A stretch of 64,000 bases of DNA from Bryopsis sp. KO-2023 (taxonomy: Eukaryota; Chlorophyta; Ulvophyceae; Bryopsidales; Bryopsidaceae), in assembly GCA_030272585.1 (NCBI GenBank), contig BSYQ01000007.1, positions 438,001 through 502,000 on the forward strand, in the 5' to 3' direction. This document shows positions 30,165-40,514 of this stretch, one piece after another. Made by a program: the position numbers and the translations under genes. Position 1 is the first letter of the stretch. Every line of letters starts with the position of its first letter. The notes beneath the pieces are model-generated. The model was not told the DNA's origin, searched no databases, and was given only the letters and a program-made list of their open reading frames with translations.

Positions 30165-30228
30165 GGGCAATTGTATGCTCAAGTGGTTGCTCTCAGGGTT
30201 TGGGAGAATCGATCTGTGGGTTAGGTAA
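30165..30228 (+). repeat. DIRS element repeat B2 (right end)
   Basis: Same as B1; marks the right end of the element. Host sequence resumes at about 30230. Confidence 0.88.
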
Positions 30229-30478
30229 TTGCAAAAGCACATGTTTTGTGTATTCTCGCTGCCTCACTTGCGAGTTGCTGTGTATTTCTCGTTTGACTAT
30301 CTGGTTGGATTTCAGACCCGTCGATACATATTCTTGCGGCGCGCGCCCCTGTTTATCGGGTTTCCTGACGCCTCAAGTTACACTCTTGGCCATAAATCAT
30401 ATGTAAGGTGTCAGGATTCTATCCTTGGTCGATATATAACCTTCCAGTCCAAGATAGATGTCTGAGTTAGCACACGCA

Positions 30479-30488
30479 GCGCGCCAAA
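30479..30488 (-). promoter_or_regulatory. E2F-like site upstream of CDC45
   Basis: GCGCGCCAAA on the plus strand reads TTTGGCGCGC on the minus strand, a good match to the E2F consensus TTTSSCGC. It lies 324 bp upstream of the CDC45 start codon. CDC45 is a known E2F target in plants and animals. A second G/C-rich 'actttgcgcgcgcgctg' lies at about 30735. Confidence 0.45.
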
Positions 30489-30811
30489 TCTGTGACGCTT
30501 TTCAAACAGGCGTCACGGGCACACCCCAAAACTTCCGTCTCGTCAGCAGAAAGCGTCACACCGATTTAGTTTAACGCATCCAGCGAGCACAAATTTTCTT
30601 GGGTTAACCTTTTCTGACAGACTCGTGCTCGTTTCCACCCAGTTTTTTGCGATGCATTCATCAATCAAAAGACGGAGGCCAAAGTGGAAATTTTGTCAAA
30701 TTTCTGACGCCTGCGTCACTGTTGAGGGTCAGCCACTTTGCGCGCGCGCTGGGTGGACAGGGATTGGTCTCTATCGGCGAGAAGGGCCTTGCGAGCAAGG
30801 CGTTGGGAAGG

Positions 30812-33800
30812 ATGGAGGACGCTGGAGCGTTCGAAGCGGTTAGAGCGTGCAGGAACGCGCTGGAGAGATCAATCGACAACCGTTTCGTGGTGCTCACTTC
30901 TGCGTGTGTGGACTCCATCTGCGCCGTCAAGATTTTGAAAGTGAGACCTTGCTTCGACTGCGCCATCTTTCTGAGACGTTTGCCACGGTCCACCATCTCA
31001 TGTGGTGCTGGTCGTTTTGTTTCTGCGTTTGCGCAAGTTTCGTGTTGAACGTTACTGGGCTCGAGTGGAAGCCTTATTCTGGTCGGGAAGTTCGGTACAG
31101 TATCGCTATGCCGGGACAGTGGTGGCAAACCTCGAAAAACTGCAAGAAAAAATAGAGTATTTTTTGGGTCGTCAAAAGGCCACACTCGTCTACCCGAAGC
31201 GCAGGAATATCAATTCATCATAAAGTTGCATCGAGTACCAGCCGTTCGAGTGTTGAGTACTACGTTGTTTTTTTTAGTCCCCTCCTCTTCCGACAGAGAG
31301 TGAAAACTTCTGCTCGCCTGTTGTACAGGAAAGCTTGGAGCATACCGCGCCATCGCCACCGACAATTCGAACAGTGACAAACCTGGCGGAACTGAAAGAC
31401 GCTGTCGCTGGAGAACAACTTTGCGTGAGTGAGCTTGCTGGAAACAAACTAGCGATGGTGACGTTTTTAGAGCCCCTCTTGACGTTTCTTTGTAGATGCA
31501 CATGATGCATGATGTCATGCATGAATGCATGCATATATCCATGATCAGATGATGGTGGGTGAATCTTTTCACTGTCGAGCTGGCCTGGTCTTTGAGAGTG
31601 GATGCTGTGCTAACTAGGGGGGGCCGAGGGTGTTTTTCTTTGTGAACTGTGGAGGATTGGAGCATGAATTCCGGGAACTCGACCTGATGGCTGGAGGGGT
31701 GGCAATTTTTTTGGATAATCGAAGGCCAGTGCCTATCGACGACGAGCCAAAGGGAGTGGAAGTGAGATGGATGGGTTTCGAAGGTCCGGATATCCCACTC
31801 TTAGACCATATTCACTCACAAGGCGTGTTGCAAATGCATTCACTCTCAACGCTCCAATAATTTGAGGATGGTTAGGGGGCTGGGCTAACATGCTCCACCT
31901 GTGGAAGGGTCATATCTTTCAGGGGACTGAGTTTTACTCAGATTTCAGTGTCGACAATATCAATTTTTGAATTAGATTTCAACTATGAAAGCTCATGCAT
32001 TGAGCAATGGAAACCCATCACATCAGTTGACGATAACTCAATGAAGGGGCCATGAGATGCAGTCGATTTGACACCAAAGCGATGGATGATGTCGATCGAC
32101 ATCAATGTTGGATCATTTAACTCATATTTTTCGTTCAGGGGATCACAGGCGGCCTGTAGGGACTCCATCCAGTCTCTGCGCTCTGTATTTTGCACAGGAG
32201 CTTGAACTCCAAAGCTGCAAATGCCTATGGTGAGCATTGAACCAACTGGTAGGCTTCGGTTCCGGCGTCTCAGCTGCTGCATGACCAAAAAAATGTTTTG
32301 GAGACATTTGAAGGTTGTATTGTTTGGTGCTTCTGAATAAAACCTTTTTTAGTAAGAAAGCAGTTTCAATTGCAAATACATGTAAGAATATCCATGAGAG
32401 TTGTTTTCTGCTCGAATTCAGGTATGCAATATTGGGCCAAACCGACGTTGCGCATAAATGTGGGGTAATGCTGGAACAAATCCAGAATTGGCAGAGATTG
32501 CTGGAGGGGCAGGTAAAATCAAATCCTAAGGAAAGGACTGTGCTTTCTTATTGAATCAAGAAGCAAATATTAAGCGGGGGCTGACATCCATGTTCGATGG
32601 GCAAGCTCCATTGCTTGTCAGTCTGAGATAAATCTTTGCAAACAGATTTGTGCATTATTTTTCAAAAGGGGTTGTTATAACTGTATTGATCGATTTCTTT
32701 CTTTAATTTCCAGGTGGCTCATGATGCATGGGGTATCAGGTGCGGAGTTAGCAGATGTACTGAGATTTATTGACATGACTAATTCATGTGAATTTTTTTT
32801 ACATTAGATCGCACCGTTGTGGTAATATGCATGTAGCGTTTATTGTTTCATTTTTCATTCTTTTTAAGGTATGTTTTAATGGATATTTTTTGGGTGCATG
32901 TCAGTAGTAGTTGGACAGGGATCTGCATGAGATTGGATGATCATACGTTCGTATGGTTATGTAGATGGCTACATATGTCTGTTTAGGAGTGTAAAAGCAC
33001 TGTTACCATTTTTCTTTTATCACAGATATTGGGTTGGAAAAAGTGTGGCAAAGCTGATGGTAACATCTGTTCAAGGTTCAGTTTTGGAGAGAATTTCAAG
33101 CTGCCATTTTTTCAACACACATCGCTGTGGGAGTCCATACGAATGTCCGGCTCCATCATGGCGAAGTTGGGGGAATGTTGGAAACTTCACAACGAGGAGT
33201 TGGAGAATTTCGTCGTGGAACTGGGCATCCCCACCGAAAAATCCAAGATTCCATATGGTAGGTGCAGAACTCTCTGTCGAAATTGGGGGAAGTTTCTGTT
33301 TTGTTGTTGCACAACCAAGGACAAAAGTATCCAATTTTATTTATTTTTATTTTCTGTTTATTTATTGTTGTGCACAAGCAACTGTGTGGAAATGGAGCGA
33401 TAGCTGTTGAAAAATCTCTGTGTCGAGATTTTCATCCAGCTGGATCTATCCGGCTTCATCCACAGTCTCTCGTCAAGTTGGCATGATGGTGTTCATTTGT
33501 GTTATGCAATCCATGTTGGAATGATGGAATCACCGAATTTAGAATAATGCTCACATGAAACAAATATAAATTGTTGGTTGCTATGGAAAGAATGTTTTTT
33601 ATGTTTCTTTTGCTGAAGCAATGGAACCTAAAACTGGATATGTGTGGGTTTTTCTTATTGTCATAAATCAACCACTCTGCAGGCACGTTCATGGTGGAAC
33701 ACGGGCAGAATCTGGACAAGAAGCTTGAGGAATGTGGGGTGCAGCGGGGCTTGCATGATTTACGGAGTCAAGGTTTCAAAAGGAAAACGACCACCGGGGA

Positions 33801-35361
33801 AGTCACTGCCGAGGACCACGCGTTGGCTTTGCGGAGCGCTTTGGCTGCTGCTAGTGGATGCTGTGACCTCCCATCAATTACAGAAGGAACAAGGCAAGTG
33901 CTACTTTCTCCAAAAAGCAATGCTCTTTTGATCGATCGCAATGAAATGCTGCATGTCGGGCAAAAACTGACTGGAGGAGGAATACGCCTCTCAAGATTGT
34001 CTGCACATGTTGTCGATGGTTGCTGATTTCATGGAATGCTTTCTTTTAAAGTGTTGACCCAGTTTCGAATCCTAGGAGGAGCGTTTGCCTCATAATTGAA
34101 AGGCTTTTGTGTTGATGTAATGCAGGTCAGCGATGAAAATTTTGACAGGCAGCGACAACCGTGTAAAAAAAGCAGCAATGCAATACCAGAAGCAAATGTC
34201 TTCCATCATTGCGTGAGTGCTTGGACTGTGTTTTGCTTTGGATACTTTTGAAGCCGCCTCGAAAAAGATTGCCCCCCCCTCTCCATTTCAAGAAAAAAAC
34301 TGTTTTTGGGATCAGATTTTGGAATCCAACAATGAGCGCTTAGCATCCCATGCATTCTTGAAGAATGGCCTGTACTCCTGTATTGATTTTTAATTTTGTT
34401 TGTGCAGAGCTGGATATTTGGTTTCACGATCTCGCAAACAAGCGTTAAGAATTTACAACTTGAGCAAAAAAAAGGACGTGATGGATGCTACACAAAACTG
34501 GGTGAGAGTCCTGAAAGAAATGCTGCTTGCATCAGAAACTGTGGTGGAAATAGATTCATCGAGAAATAGGGCTTTAGTTTTGTTGGTGGTTAGTTTGCAG
34601 CCCGTTGCATTGTTTTTGAATTTATATTTGCAATATTTGAAGTTGGTGGCTTGAACTGGTGAGCTATCACTCTTTTTCAACACATATTTCAGGTTCTTAT
34701 AATGGCGGTGGGTGTGTTGAATCCCCAACGTATGTGGAATTTGTGGCAACCAGAATAGTTTGCTTGCAGAAATGTCCCTTCTGGCTGGAGCTCCTGGCCA
34801 GACATGCAATGGACTACTCTAATATACCAGTTCTGCTCATCGGTCTAGAAACAGAAAACGACAGGGTACCGTTGGTGGGTTGGGGAAATTGTAAGATGGA
34901 GGGAACATCCAATCAGCAGGTGAATGAAGTTATTCAATCAACATTCGAAGCCACCGATGAAGTTGATCACTGCTGTTTCTGGGATTTTATCCTAAAATGT
35001 ACGTTTTTCAAAAAATACTCATTGTGGATTTGTTGTTCTTAGTCACCACCGGTCCCTTTCTTCTTCTTTCTTTTTTTTCTTTTTTTGGAAATAGAAACAA
35101 AAAAACAGAAGTAAAATCAAATCTGTAGTAGTCAAATCTGGATGGGTACAGGAATAAGTCCCCTCGTTCCTTCTGGTAATATATATTTTTCTTTCTTGGG
35201 GTAAAAAACTGGTGAAATTTCTGGCACTAGCACTGTGTATGTATAGATGCATCTTTTTGAAATAGCGAATGATACCTTTGTGGGCATGGCATTGGTAGAT
35301 TTGTCCGCTTGCACAGATGATGTTGGAGGTGGTGGTTTCTATGAAAGGTGGGAAAGAGGAC
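30812..35361 (+). CDS. CDC45: CDC45, replication-fork helicase (CMG) subunit
   Basis: Multi-exon gene. Exon 1 (30812-30940) encodes NRFVVLTSACVDSICAVKIL, matching the Cdc45 DHH-like start. Exon 2 starts at 31038 (FRVERYW, VQYRYAG). An exon ending near 31800 contains FFFVNCGG and FLDNRRPVP. Further exons: 32422-32512 (YAILGQTD), 33026-33257 (SLWESIRMSGSIMAKLG), 33683-33892, 34126-34212, 34408 to about 34580, about 34692-34994, and a last exon at about 35266-35361 (NDTFVGMALVDLSA). Exon 6 to exon 7 uses a GC-AG intron. Cdc45 joins MCM2-7 and GINS to form the replicative helicase. The boundaries of exons 2-4 and around 34580-34760 are uncertain; an exon for the acidic middle region was not found. 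Confidence 0.85.
31983..32288 (-). CDS. Possible antisense ORF in a CDC45 intron
   Basis: A 101-codon minus-strand ORF (MVMQQLRRRNRSLPVGSML to GFHCSMHELS) with protein-like composition, located where the expected acidic middle exon of CDC45 is missing. No family recognised. It may be chance, an intronic gene, or an exon of something inserted. Confidence 0.2.
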   Translation of the reverse strand: MVMQQLRRRNRSLPVGSMLTIGICSFGVQAPVQNTERRDWMESLQAACDPLNEKYELNDPTLMSIDIIHRFGVKSTASHGPFIELSSTDVMGFHCSMHELS

Positions 35362-37528
35362 ATTGACTGCGTAACTTTTCAGACAAACATGTGGTGGATG
35401 AAAAAGAAAACGGCAAAAGAGTTCATGACCCTGCTGGTGAAGAAAATCCAAGGTGGTTAAATACATACAGAAATATATAAAAGAATCATGGGGGGAAAAG
35501 TAGGAAAAATTGGAGGCAGAACATGCCAAAAATTTTGGTGGAGGGGTGGAGGAACAAGAATGAATGGAGTGCAATGGATAGATAAGTCAGGCTTTTTTGT
35601 GGTCTGAAAACTGGGGAAGACAAAAACCGTATAGACTACTTCAATCAAAGCAGGGTGTTGCTTTCTTCTTCCCTCTCTTTCTGTTTTTTGGTTTCAAATA
35701 GACATAGATGCAAGTAGGGCTTTCGTTGCAAAGTAGATTTGGGGAGGGGGGGAAGAGCGTGTAGAGCAAGTATTTTTTTGGGTGTAGATTTGTAACATGT
35801 GGTGGAGAGTCATGTTTGGCTATTCTCAATACTGTTCAACCTTCTTGGGATGAACTCCTCAAGAAGGCGCTGCACAAGTGTCAAGGTGCTTTCTGAGTTA
35901 TGGACATTAATCAGCAAAACAGAAATCGATCACTTTCTACCTTGTACTACCTCTGCTTTTATACATCTGTTGTAGACAGCACAATGCACCAGGGACAACA
36001 CAGGGTGAACGGAGTGTTACAGAGAAGCCCCTACTAATTCTAGAGTCCCGAATATATACGAAAACCGGAGGTACAACAACCAACCGGCTGTACTGCAACC
36101 ACCCCACTTCAATCTCGGGTTGACAACACATCATGATTCAGCTGGGGGTTTTCTCAGCTGGTCGTTTTCTATCCGTGCTTGAATTTGGCAAGGTCAGCCT
36201 GACAAAGTTTGCAAGTGATCATCCCCCATTCAGAGACAATTTCTGAGAAATTTGTAGGCCCGTGAGTTATTGTCTTTGCTTTCCAAAGCATCCACGATAA
36301 AAAAGATCATCCAACTCATCGTGCATTCACACATTGTCTTTCCTCCTGAATGGTGTTCTGCATCATGTTCTTAACTGTTCTGATGCTCGACTGGATCGAA
36401 CTTCTAGTGCTTTTAAGCAAAGTTGAAGGGGACTATTGCAATATGACAACTGTAACTTCTTCCCACCCACAATTTCCTTTGCTACTTTCAAGCACCTCCT
36501 CCCACATTCAAAACGCCACAACTCTTAGGAGTGCATCTATCTACCACCAGCCCCTGTGTTCAATCTAGAAGCATCCCCAACTGAAACCAAAAAGGCTGAG
36601 GGTTTCTGGTGAGGGTTTCTGGTGCAGTATTTGTGGCACAAGCTTTGGGGGGGTTCTGTTTTGTTCTGTTGAGGAAGAAAGAATATTACATTCATTTCCT
36701 GGCAGCACTGCACGCACTCATTTGCCTGGAAGTGTCAGCCTCTGAGGTACTGTGAGGAATTGAGATTAAGTGTGCTGCTTGTAGCCTTGAACACTGCGAA
36801 GTCGACGTTGTCTATTTCCCCAACTCTCATGTAGTCTGCAGAGGTTCCACACCTCGCAGTACAAACAGGAGAACTATGCATGTAAATATTCTCTCCCTAA
36901 ACACTGTGTTTCCCATGAAATACGGATGGAATGCCATGTAATGTGAACATCTCCTTTTTCTGGTGCAACACAACAAAATGATGCTGCCTGTGCTGATAGA
37001 AAAAACCTCCCTCCCAAATCGTCCACACCACTTCTCACTGAGAAATGAGTTCCTTGTTTGATAAGAAAAACAGGATTCAGCCCAGGCAACCAATATTCTC
37101 TCTTCTTACACAAGCCAGCTATTGAGCCTCCGACAAAAGGGAAGGTTCAAGTTACATATTCAATTCATATTCTTGCCATCTTGCCATCTTGCCATCGCAT
37201 CCAAGCCTTTCTGACGTAACCCCATCACTTCTCGATTTCAATCCGAGCTGTCTACGCTCCCGGACCTCCCTCGCCAACGTTTCATAAATTTACAATGACA
37301 ACAGCGCTTAACGAATGTTTGCTATTTACCCCCTCATTTTCCATGATACAAATCCCTCACGCGCGTCCAATCCGATTCTCCACCCTCCTCACCCCCATTG
37401 CCTCCAAGGCAACACCTGGAGCTCTGGAGTATTGCCCACGTTAAAGCTGTTGAATTCACAACCTCCACTATCGTATCTGGCTGCAGAACGATCAGCAAAT
37501 CGATTCGAATCCCTGATGAGCTACAATA
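35362..37528. other. Intergenic region without visible gene
   Basis: 2.2 kb between the convergent 3' ends of CDC45 (plus) and the COV1-like gene (minus). Only short open frames occur; none has a recognisable motif. Poly-T/poly-A and 'gccatcttgccatcttgccatcg' (37180) simple repeats are seen. Confidence 0.55.
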
Positions 37529-38389
37529 TCACCCACCACCAGTGTCAATCGTAGCTATCAGAGATTTGGGCACTGCCATCCCACAAGACACCACGATTTC
37601 AATCCCCTCGGTCACCGTCAGGTTCGGCCGGAATATATCTTTCTCAGCCAGCAGCAGCACGTCTCCAACGTACACGTGATTTGTGGGAACGTACACCGTC
37701 CGCAAGTGCATGTCGCCGGACGGTGTTTGCACCCAAGTTTCCCCAGTGATAAAACCGAACGCGAATTCCCCATTTCGCGGATGCTTAATTATGACGCACT
37801 CCTTGAACGCTTTGGCTTGTCCGTCGTCCGGGCTGATCGCCGCGCTCACTTGCTTCGACGCCGAGTACACGTGCTTAACCAAGGGAACTCGCTTGATAAA
37901 CCACTCCCCAATTTTCAGAAAACCGCCACCGAACCACGACGACATGATCACCCCGGTAACCAGAATAACCACCATCGAGGTCAAGAAACCGAACCCGAAG
38001 ACCTCCACCCCGAACAGCTTCTTGTATATCGGGGAGAAAAAGGCGTCAAAAAAGGTTATAAACCAATAAGTGACATATGCGGTGACCGCAATCGGAAACA
38101 AGATTGCGAACCCACTCATAAACTTTCGAGAGAACCAGCTTGTGAGCACGGAGTAGAGAGCATGGCCAGGCGACAACGGAGGATCGTCGGAATAGCCGCT
38201 TTCCGAGTTGGCCTCCTCGAGGCGCGTGAAACCTGTGCCTGCAGCGTCATGTTCTTCTATCTCTGTTTTTTGCGATGTCGCGACGACGGGTGTTCTCATG
38301 GCTGTGTTTGGCAATCTGTCTGAAGAAGAGTTTTGGGGACGATCGATGTTGTCCAGAACGATAATGTTGTCCACAGCATTGTGTGACAT
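37529..38389 (-). CDS. COV1-like (DUF502) membrane protein, copy 1
   Basis: Single-exon gene, 286 residues from MSHNAVDNIIVLDNI. An upstream in-frame ATG at 38414-38416 lies inside the retrotransposon LTR and would add nine residues. The family core is complete: SWFSRKFMSGFAILFPIAVT with a first membrane span, YWFITFFDAFFSPIYKKLFG, a second span (FGFLTSMVVILVTGVIMSS), GEWFIKRVPLVKHVYSASKQ, FKECVIIKHPRNGEFAFGFI, VYVPTNHVYVGDVLL and IEIVVSCGMAVP. The N-terminal 80 residues are variable and Ser/Thr-rich. In plants COV1 family proteins act in Golgi/vacuolar trafficking and vascular patterning. The gene has a close paralogue at 50670-51437. An LTR retrotransposon lies 12 bp upstream of the start codon. 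Confidence 0.93.
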   Translation of the reverse strand: MSHNAVDNIIVLDNIDRPQNSSSDRLPNTAMRTPVVATSQKTEIEEHDAAGTGFTRLEEANSESGYSDDPPLSPGHALYSVLTSWFSRKFMSGFAILFPIAVTAYVTYWFITFFDAFFSPIYKKLFGVEVFGFGFLTSMVVILVTGVIMSSWFGGGFLKIGEWFIKRVPLVKHVYSASKQVSAAISPDDGQAKAFKECVIIKHPRNGEFAFGFITGETWVQTPSGDMHLRTVYVPTNHVYVGDVLLLAEKDIFRPNLTVTEGIEIVVSCGMAVPKSLIATIDTGGG

Positions 38390-38401
38390 TCCCTTTGGGG
38401 T

Positions 38402-38550
38402 TGTTGGGAAAATCACGGATGATTATGTCAGGGGCAGACACTAGATGGATAGACAGTGACTAGGTTTCGACTATAACTGGGGAACGTCCTCTCGAACGAG
38501 CTGTAACTGTTGTTTCTGTTGAGTGACTGAGTGCAAGAATATACACAACA
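38402..38550 (+). repeat. 5' LTR
   Basis: 149 bp, TG...CA ends; preceded by the target duplication GGGGT. The last base is the A of the gag start codon. Confidence 0.95.
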
Positions 38551-40514
38551 TGGTTTCGGAGCGGGTAAAGTTATACCGTCGACTGGCGCGCGCGCTGTGG
38601 TACAGCTGGCTGTTGCTATGGGGATCTCACACACCACACACTCCACTGGATGTGGCGACTCGTGACTGCCGTCTCACCAAACGAGAGAAGAACAGAGCGT
38701 GGAAACGGAGTCGCGAGTTGCGTCAGGGGGGTACGCTGAAAAGTGTGATGTCAAGAGCGCTTTTACTTTTGTTACTTCAGATGGGGTGCGTAGAAGTTAA
38801 CCCAGGACCAGAAGGAGACAAGGGGAACTCGAATAAGATCCGAGCGTGGTCTCGAGAGGCTGCGCAGTGGATCTTCGCCCACGCAGAAGTGATGGCGGAC
38901 GGGCCAGAGTTTTCTAAACGGTTGCGCATGTTTATGAAAAGTACAGTGCCAGGGGGAAATGCGGCGCTGTATGCGCTGAAAGCTTACGAGTTGGTGGCGA
39001 CAAAGACGGATGCGGAGTTGGTTGCAGAGTACGGAAGTTGGTTTGCAATAGGGGCGTTGGCTGGGGTCATTCCACCCGAGGAGAAACGATGGAAAGTATT
39101 CAAAAAGATGATGGAAATGCGTATTCCAGCAAGCGCTGAAACCAATTTGGACAGGTTGCGCCGGTTTTCACGAACCAAGGGGGAGGTGTTGGATGTTTTC
39201 TTGGAGAGGATGATCCTGACCATGGAACTGTATGATGATGTGAGCGAAGAAAACAAGAAACGTTGTCTGTATGCAAAACTCCCTCGTGAATTACAGGTTG
39301 CTGTGGCCGTGTTGCCTTCGGATTGCAGTCTGGTTACTATGCTTGGAAGCATTCGGCGATGGATCTATTGGCATGGGCTCAACACCATTTCGAGCGGTTC
39401 CTCAGGAGGAGGGGGTGGTGACATGATGGAAATCGATGTACTCGCTGGAGTACGTGAAAAGATCTTGAGGGGAGGTGAAATCGATTTTCAGGAGATCAAG
39501 TCGAAAAACAGCCTAATGATAGGTTGGAAAAAATTAATGGACGAAAAAAGCTACAGAAGTGAGGCAGAACGTTTTCTCAAAGGAGGAGGTTCTGGGTACA
39601 AGGGTGTTCGTTTTACAGGAAGTGGCCGAGGCGAGGGTGGTCGTGGTGGGAAGTACGATGCACGACGGTTTCATGGCGTCGCTGTGGACGAAGTTGAATC
39701 AGAATGGAATGACGTGATGGGGCCGGGACAACGTGAGGCTACAGGGTCGGATGAACACGCGGCAGATGAAGGAGGAAGTGAGTCAGCTGATCAATGCATG
39801 AGGCATGAGACCTTGGGATTCGAAAACAGCGGTATAACTCGTCACGAAGAGCGTCGCTGGTTGGGAATGCCTGAATGCTATCCAGAAGATTTCACATCCT
39901 CGGATGACGAATTCTTTGATGCGGAAGAAGGGACCCTCAAGGAAGTCCAGGAAGATTTGTATTTGCATGGGGGAATCACAGAGCGATGTGGTTCAGCGAT
40001 TACTCGGAACGAAAAGGCCAGCCTCCACCTTCCTGTGGACCTCCAGGGATGTAAGGTGGCCGGCCTTATTGATACTGGCGCCACCAGTACGTTTGTTCAA
40101 AGGAGTCTACTGCAGGCCTTGAAAATGGAATCACAGATTCTTCCTTGCGATCGATTTGTGGTTCTTGGGGACGGGCATAGAAGCACCTTGGACGGAGTTA
40201 TCAAGTTGCCACTACAGGTGAATGGCGAAGAGAAAACGGTGGAGGCGTATGTAATGGACAGTAAAGGACCGAGTTTAATCCTCGGGTTCCCTTTCCTGGC
40301 GAGGAATCAATTGGTGGTCGACTGCGCAAACAGACAACTCCTGTCACGCAAAAATGACCAGCTCATACGTTGCAGGATGCATGCAGTTCCGACCAAGCGA
40401 GTGGCGCCATCTCTGTCGACGTTGCTTACTAATCTGACGAAGACACTGGAGACCACTGTCACGCACTTGCGAGCGCTGGGTACGCAAGGGCTTGACTGTC
40501 CTCAAAAAAACTAG
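38550..40514 (+). CDS. Retrotransposon Gag-protease
   Basis: 654 codons from the ATG at 38550, the first in frame; it straddles the LTR/internal junction. Near residues 70-87 a Leu-rich run leads into MGCVEVNPGP, a 2A-like motif (38781-38810). The Gag body is helical (LFMKSTVPGG region, RRFSRTKGEVLDVFLERM) with a Gly/Arg-rich segment (GSGRGEGGRGGKYDARRF) instead of a CCHC knuckle. The retroviral-type aspartic protease is at the C-terminal end: LIDTGATSTFVQRSLL (D-T-G at 40071-40079) and LILGFPFLARN. It ends at TAG 40512-40514, directly after a slippery heptamer. Confidence 0.9.
   Translation: MVSERVKLYRRLARALWYSWLLLWGSHTPHTPLDVATRDCRLTKREKNRAWKRSRELRQGGTLKSVMSRALLLLLLQMGCVEVNPGPEGDKGNSNKIRAWSREAAQWIFAHAEVMADGPEFSKRLRMFMKSTVPGGNAALYALKAYELVATKTDAELVAEYGSWFAIGALAGVIPPEEKRWKVFKKMMEMRIPASAETNLDRLRRFSRTKGEVLDVFLERMILTMELYDDVSEENKKRCLYAKLPRELQVAVAVLPSDCSLVTMLGSIRRWIYWHGLNTISSGSSGGGGGDMMEIDVLAGVREKILRGGEIDFQEIKSKNSLMIGWKKLMDEKSYRSEAERFLKGGGSGYKGVRFTGSGRGEGGRGGKYDARRFHGVAVDEVESEWNDVMGPGQREATGSDEHAADEGGSESADQCMRHETLGFENSGITRHEERRWLGMPECYPEDFTSSDDEFFDAEEGTLKEVQEDLYLHGGITERCGSAITRNEKASLHLPVDLQGCKVAGLIDTGATSTFVQRSLLQALKMESQILPCDRFVVLGDGHRSTLDGVIKLPLQVNGEEKTVEAYVMDSKGPSLILGFPFLARNQLVVDCANRQLLSRKNDQLIRCRMHAVPTKRVAPSLSTLLTNLTKTLETTVTHLRALGTQGLDCPQKN
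38551..38565 (+). other. Putative primer-binding site
   Basis: TGGTTTCGGAGCGGG follows the 5' LTR without a gap and starts with TGG, as expected for pairing with a tRNA 3' CCA end. I cannot name the tRNA. The site overlaps the gag start codon. Confidence 0.55.

Larger units (their letters stand above)
25722..30229 (+). mobile_element. PAT-type DIRS (tyrosine-recombinase) retroelement
   Basis: A complete element of about 4.5 kb with split direct repeats. A 133-bp repeat A occurs at 25722-25854 (A1) and 29971-30103 (A2). A 64-bp repeat B occurs at 29907-29970 (B1) and 30165-30228 (B2). The order is A1 - ORFs - B1A2 - B2, the arrangement known for PAT and Ngaro elements. It encodes a Gag-like ORF, an RT/RNase H/methyltransferase-like ORF and a tyrosine recombinase. 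The methyltransferase-like domain favours PAT over Ngaro. The A copies appear identical by eye and all frames are open, so it looks young and possibly active. No target-site duplication is evident, as expected for tyrosine-recombinase integration. It lies between the head-to-head PP4R1-like and CDC45 genes. Confidence 0.9.

Noticed and set aside
30490..30560. Repeated 'gtgacgc...gcgtcac' words before CDC45 as an inverted-repeat element
   Set aside because: Short and imperfect; cannot be separated from chance without related sequences.
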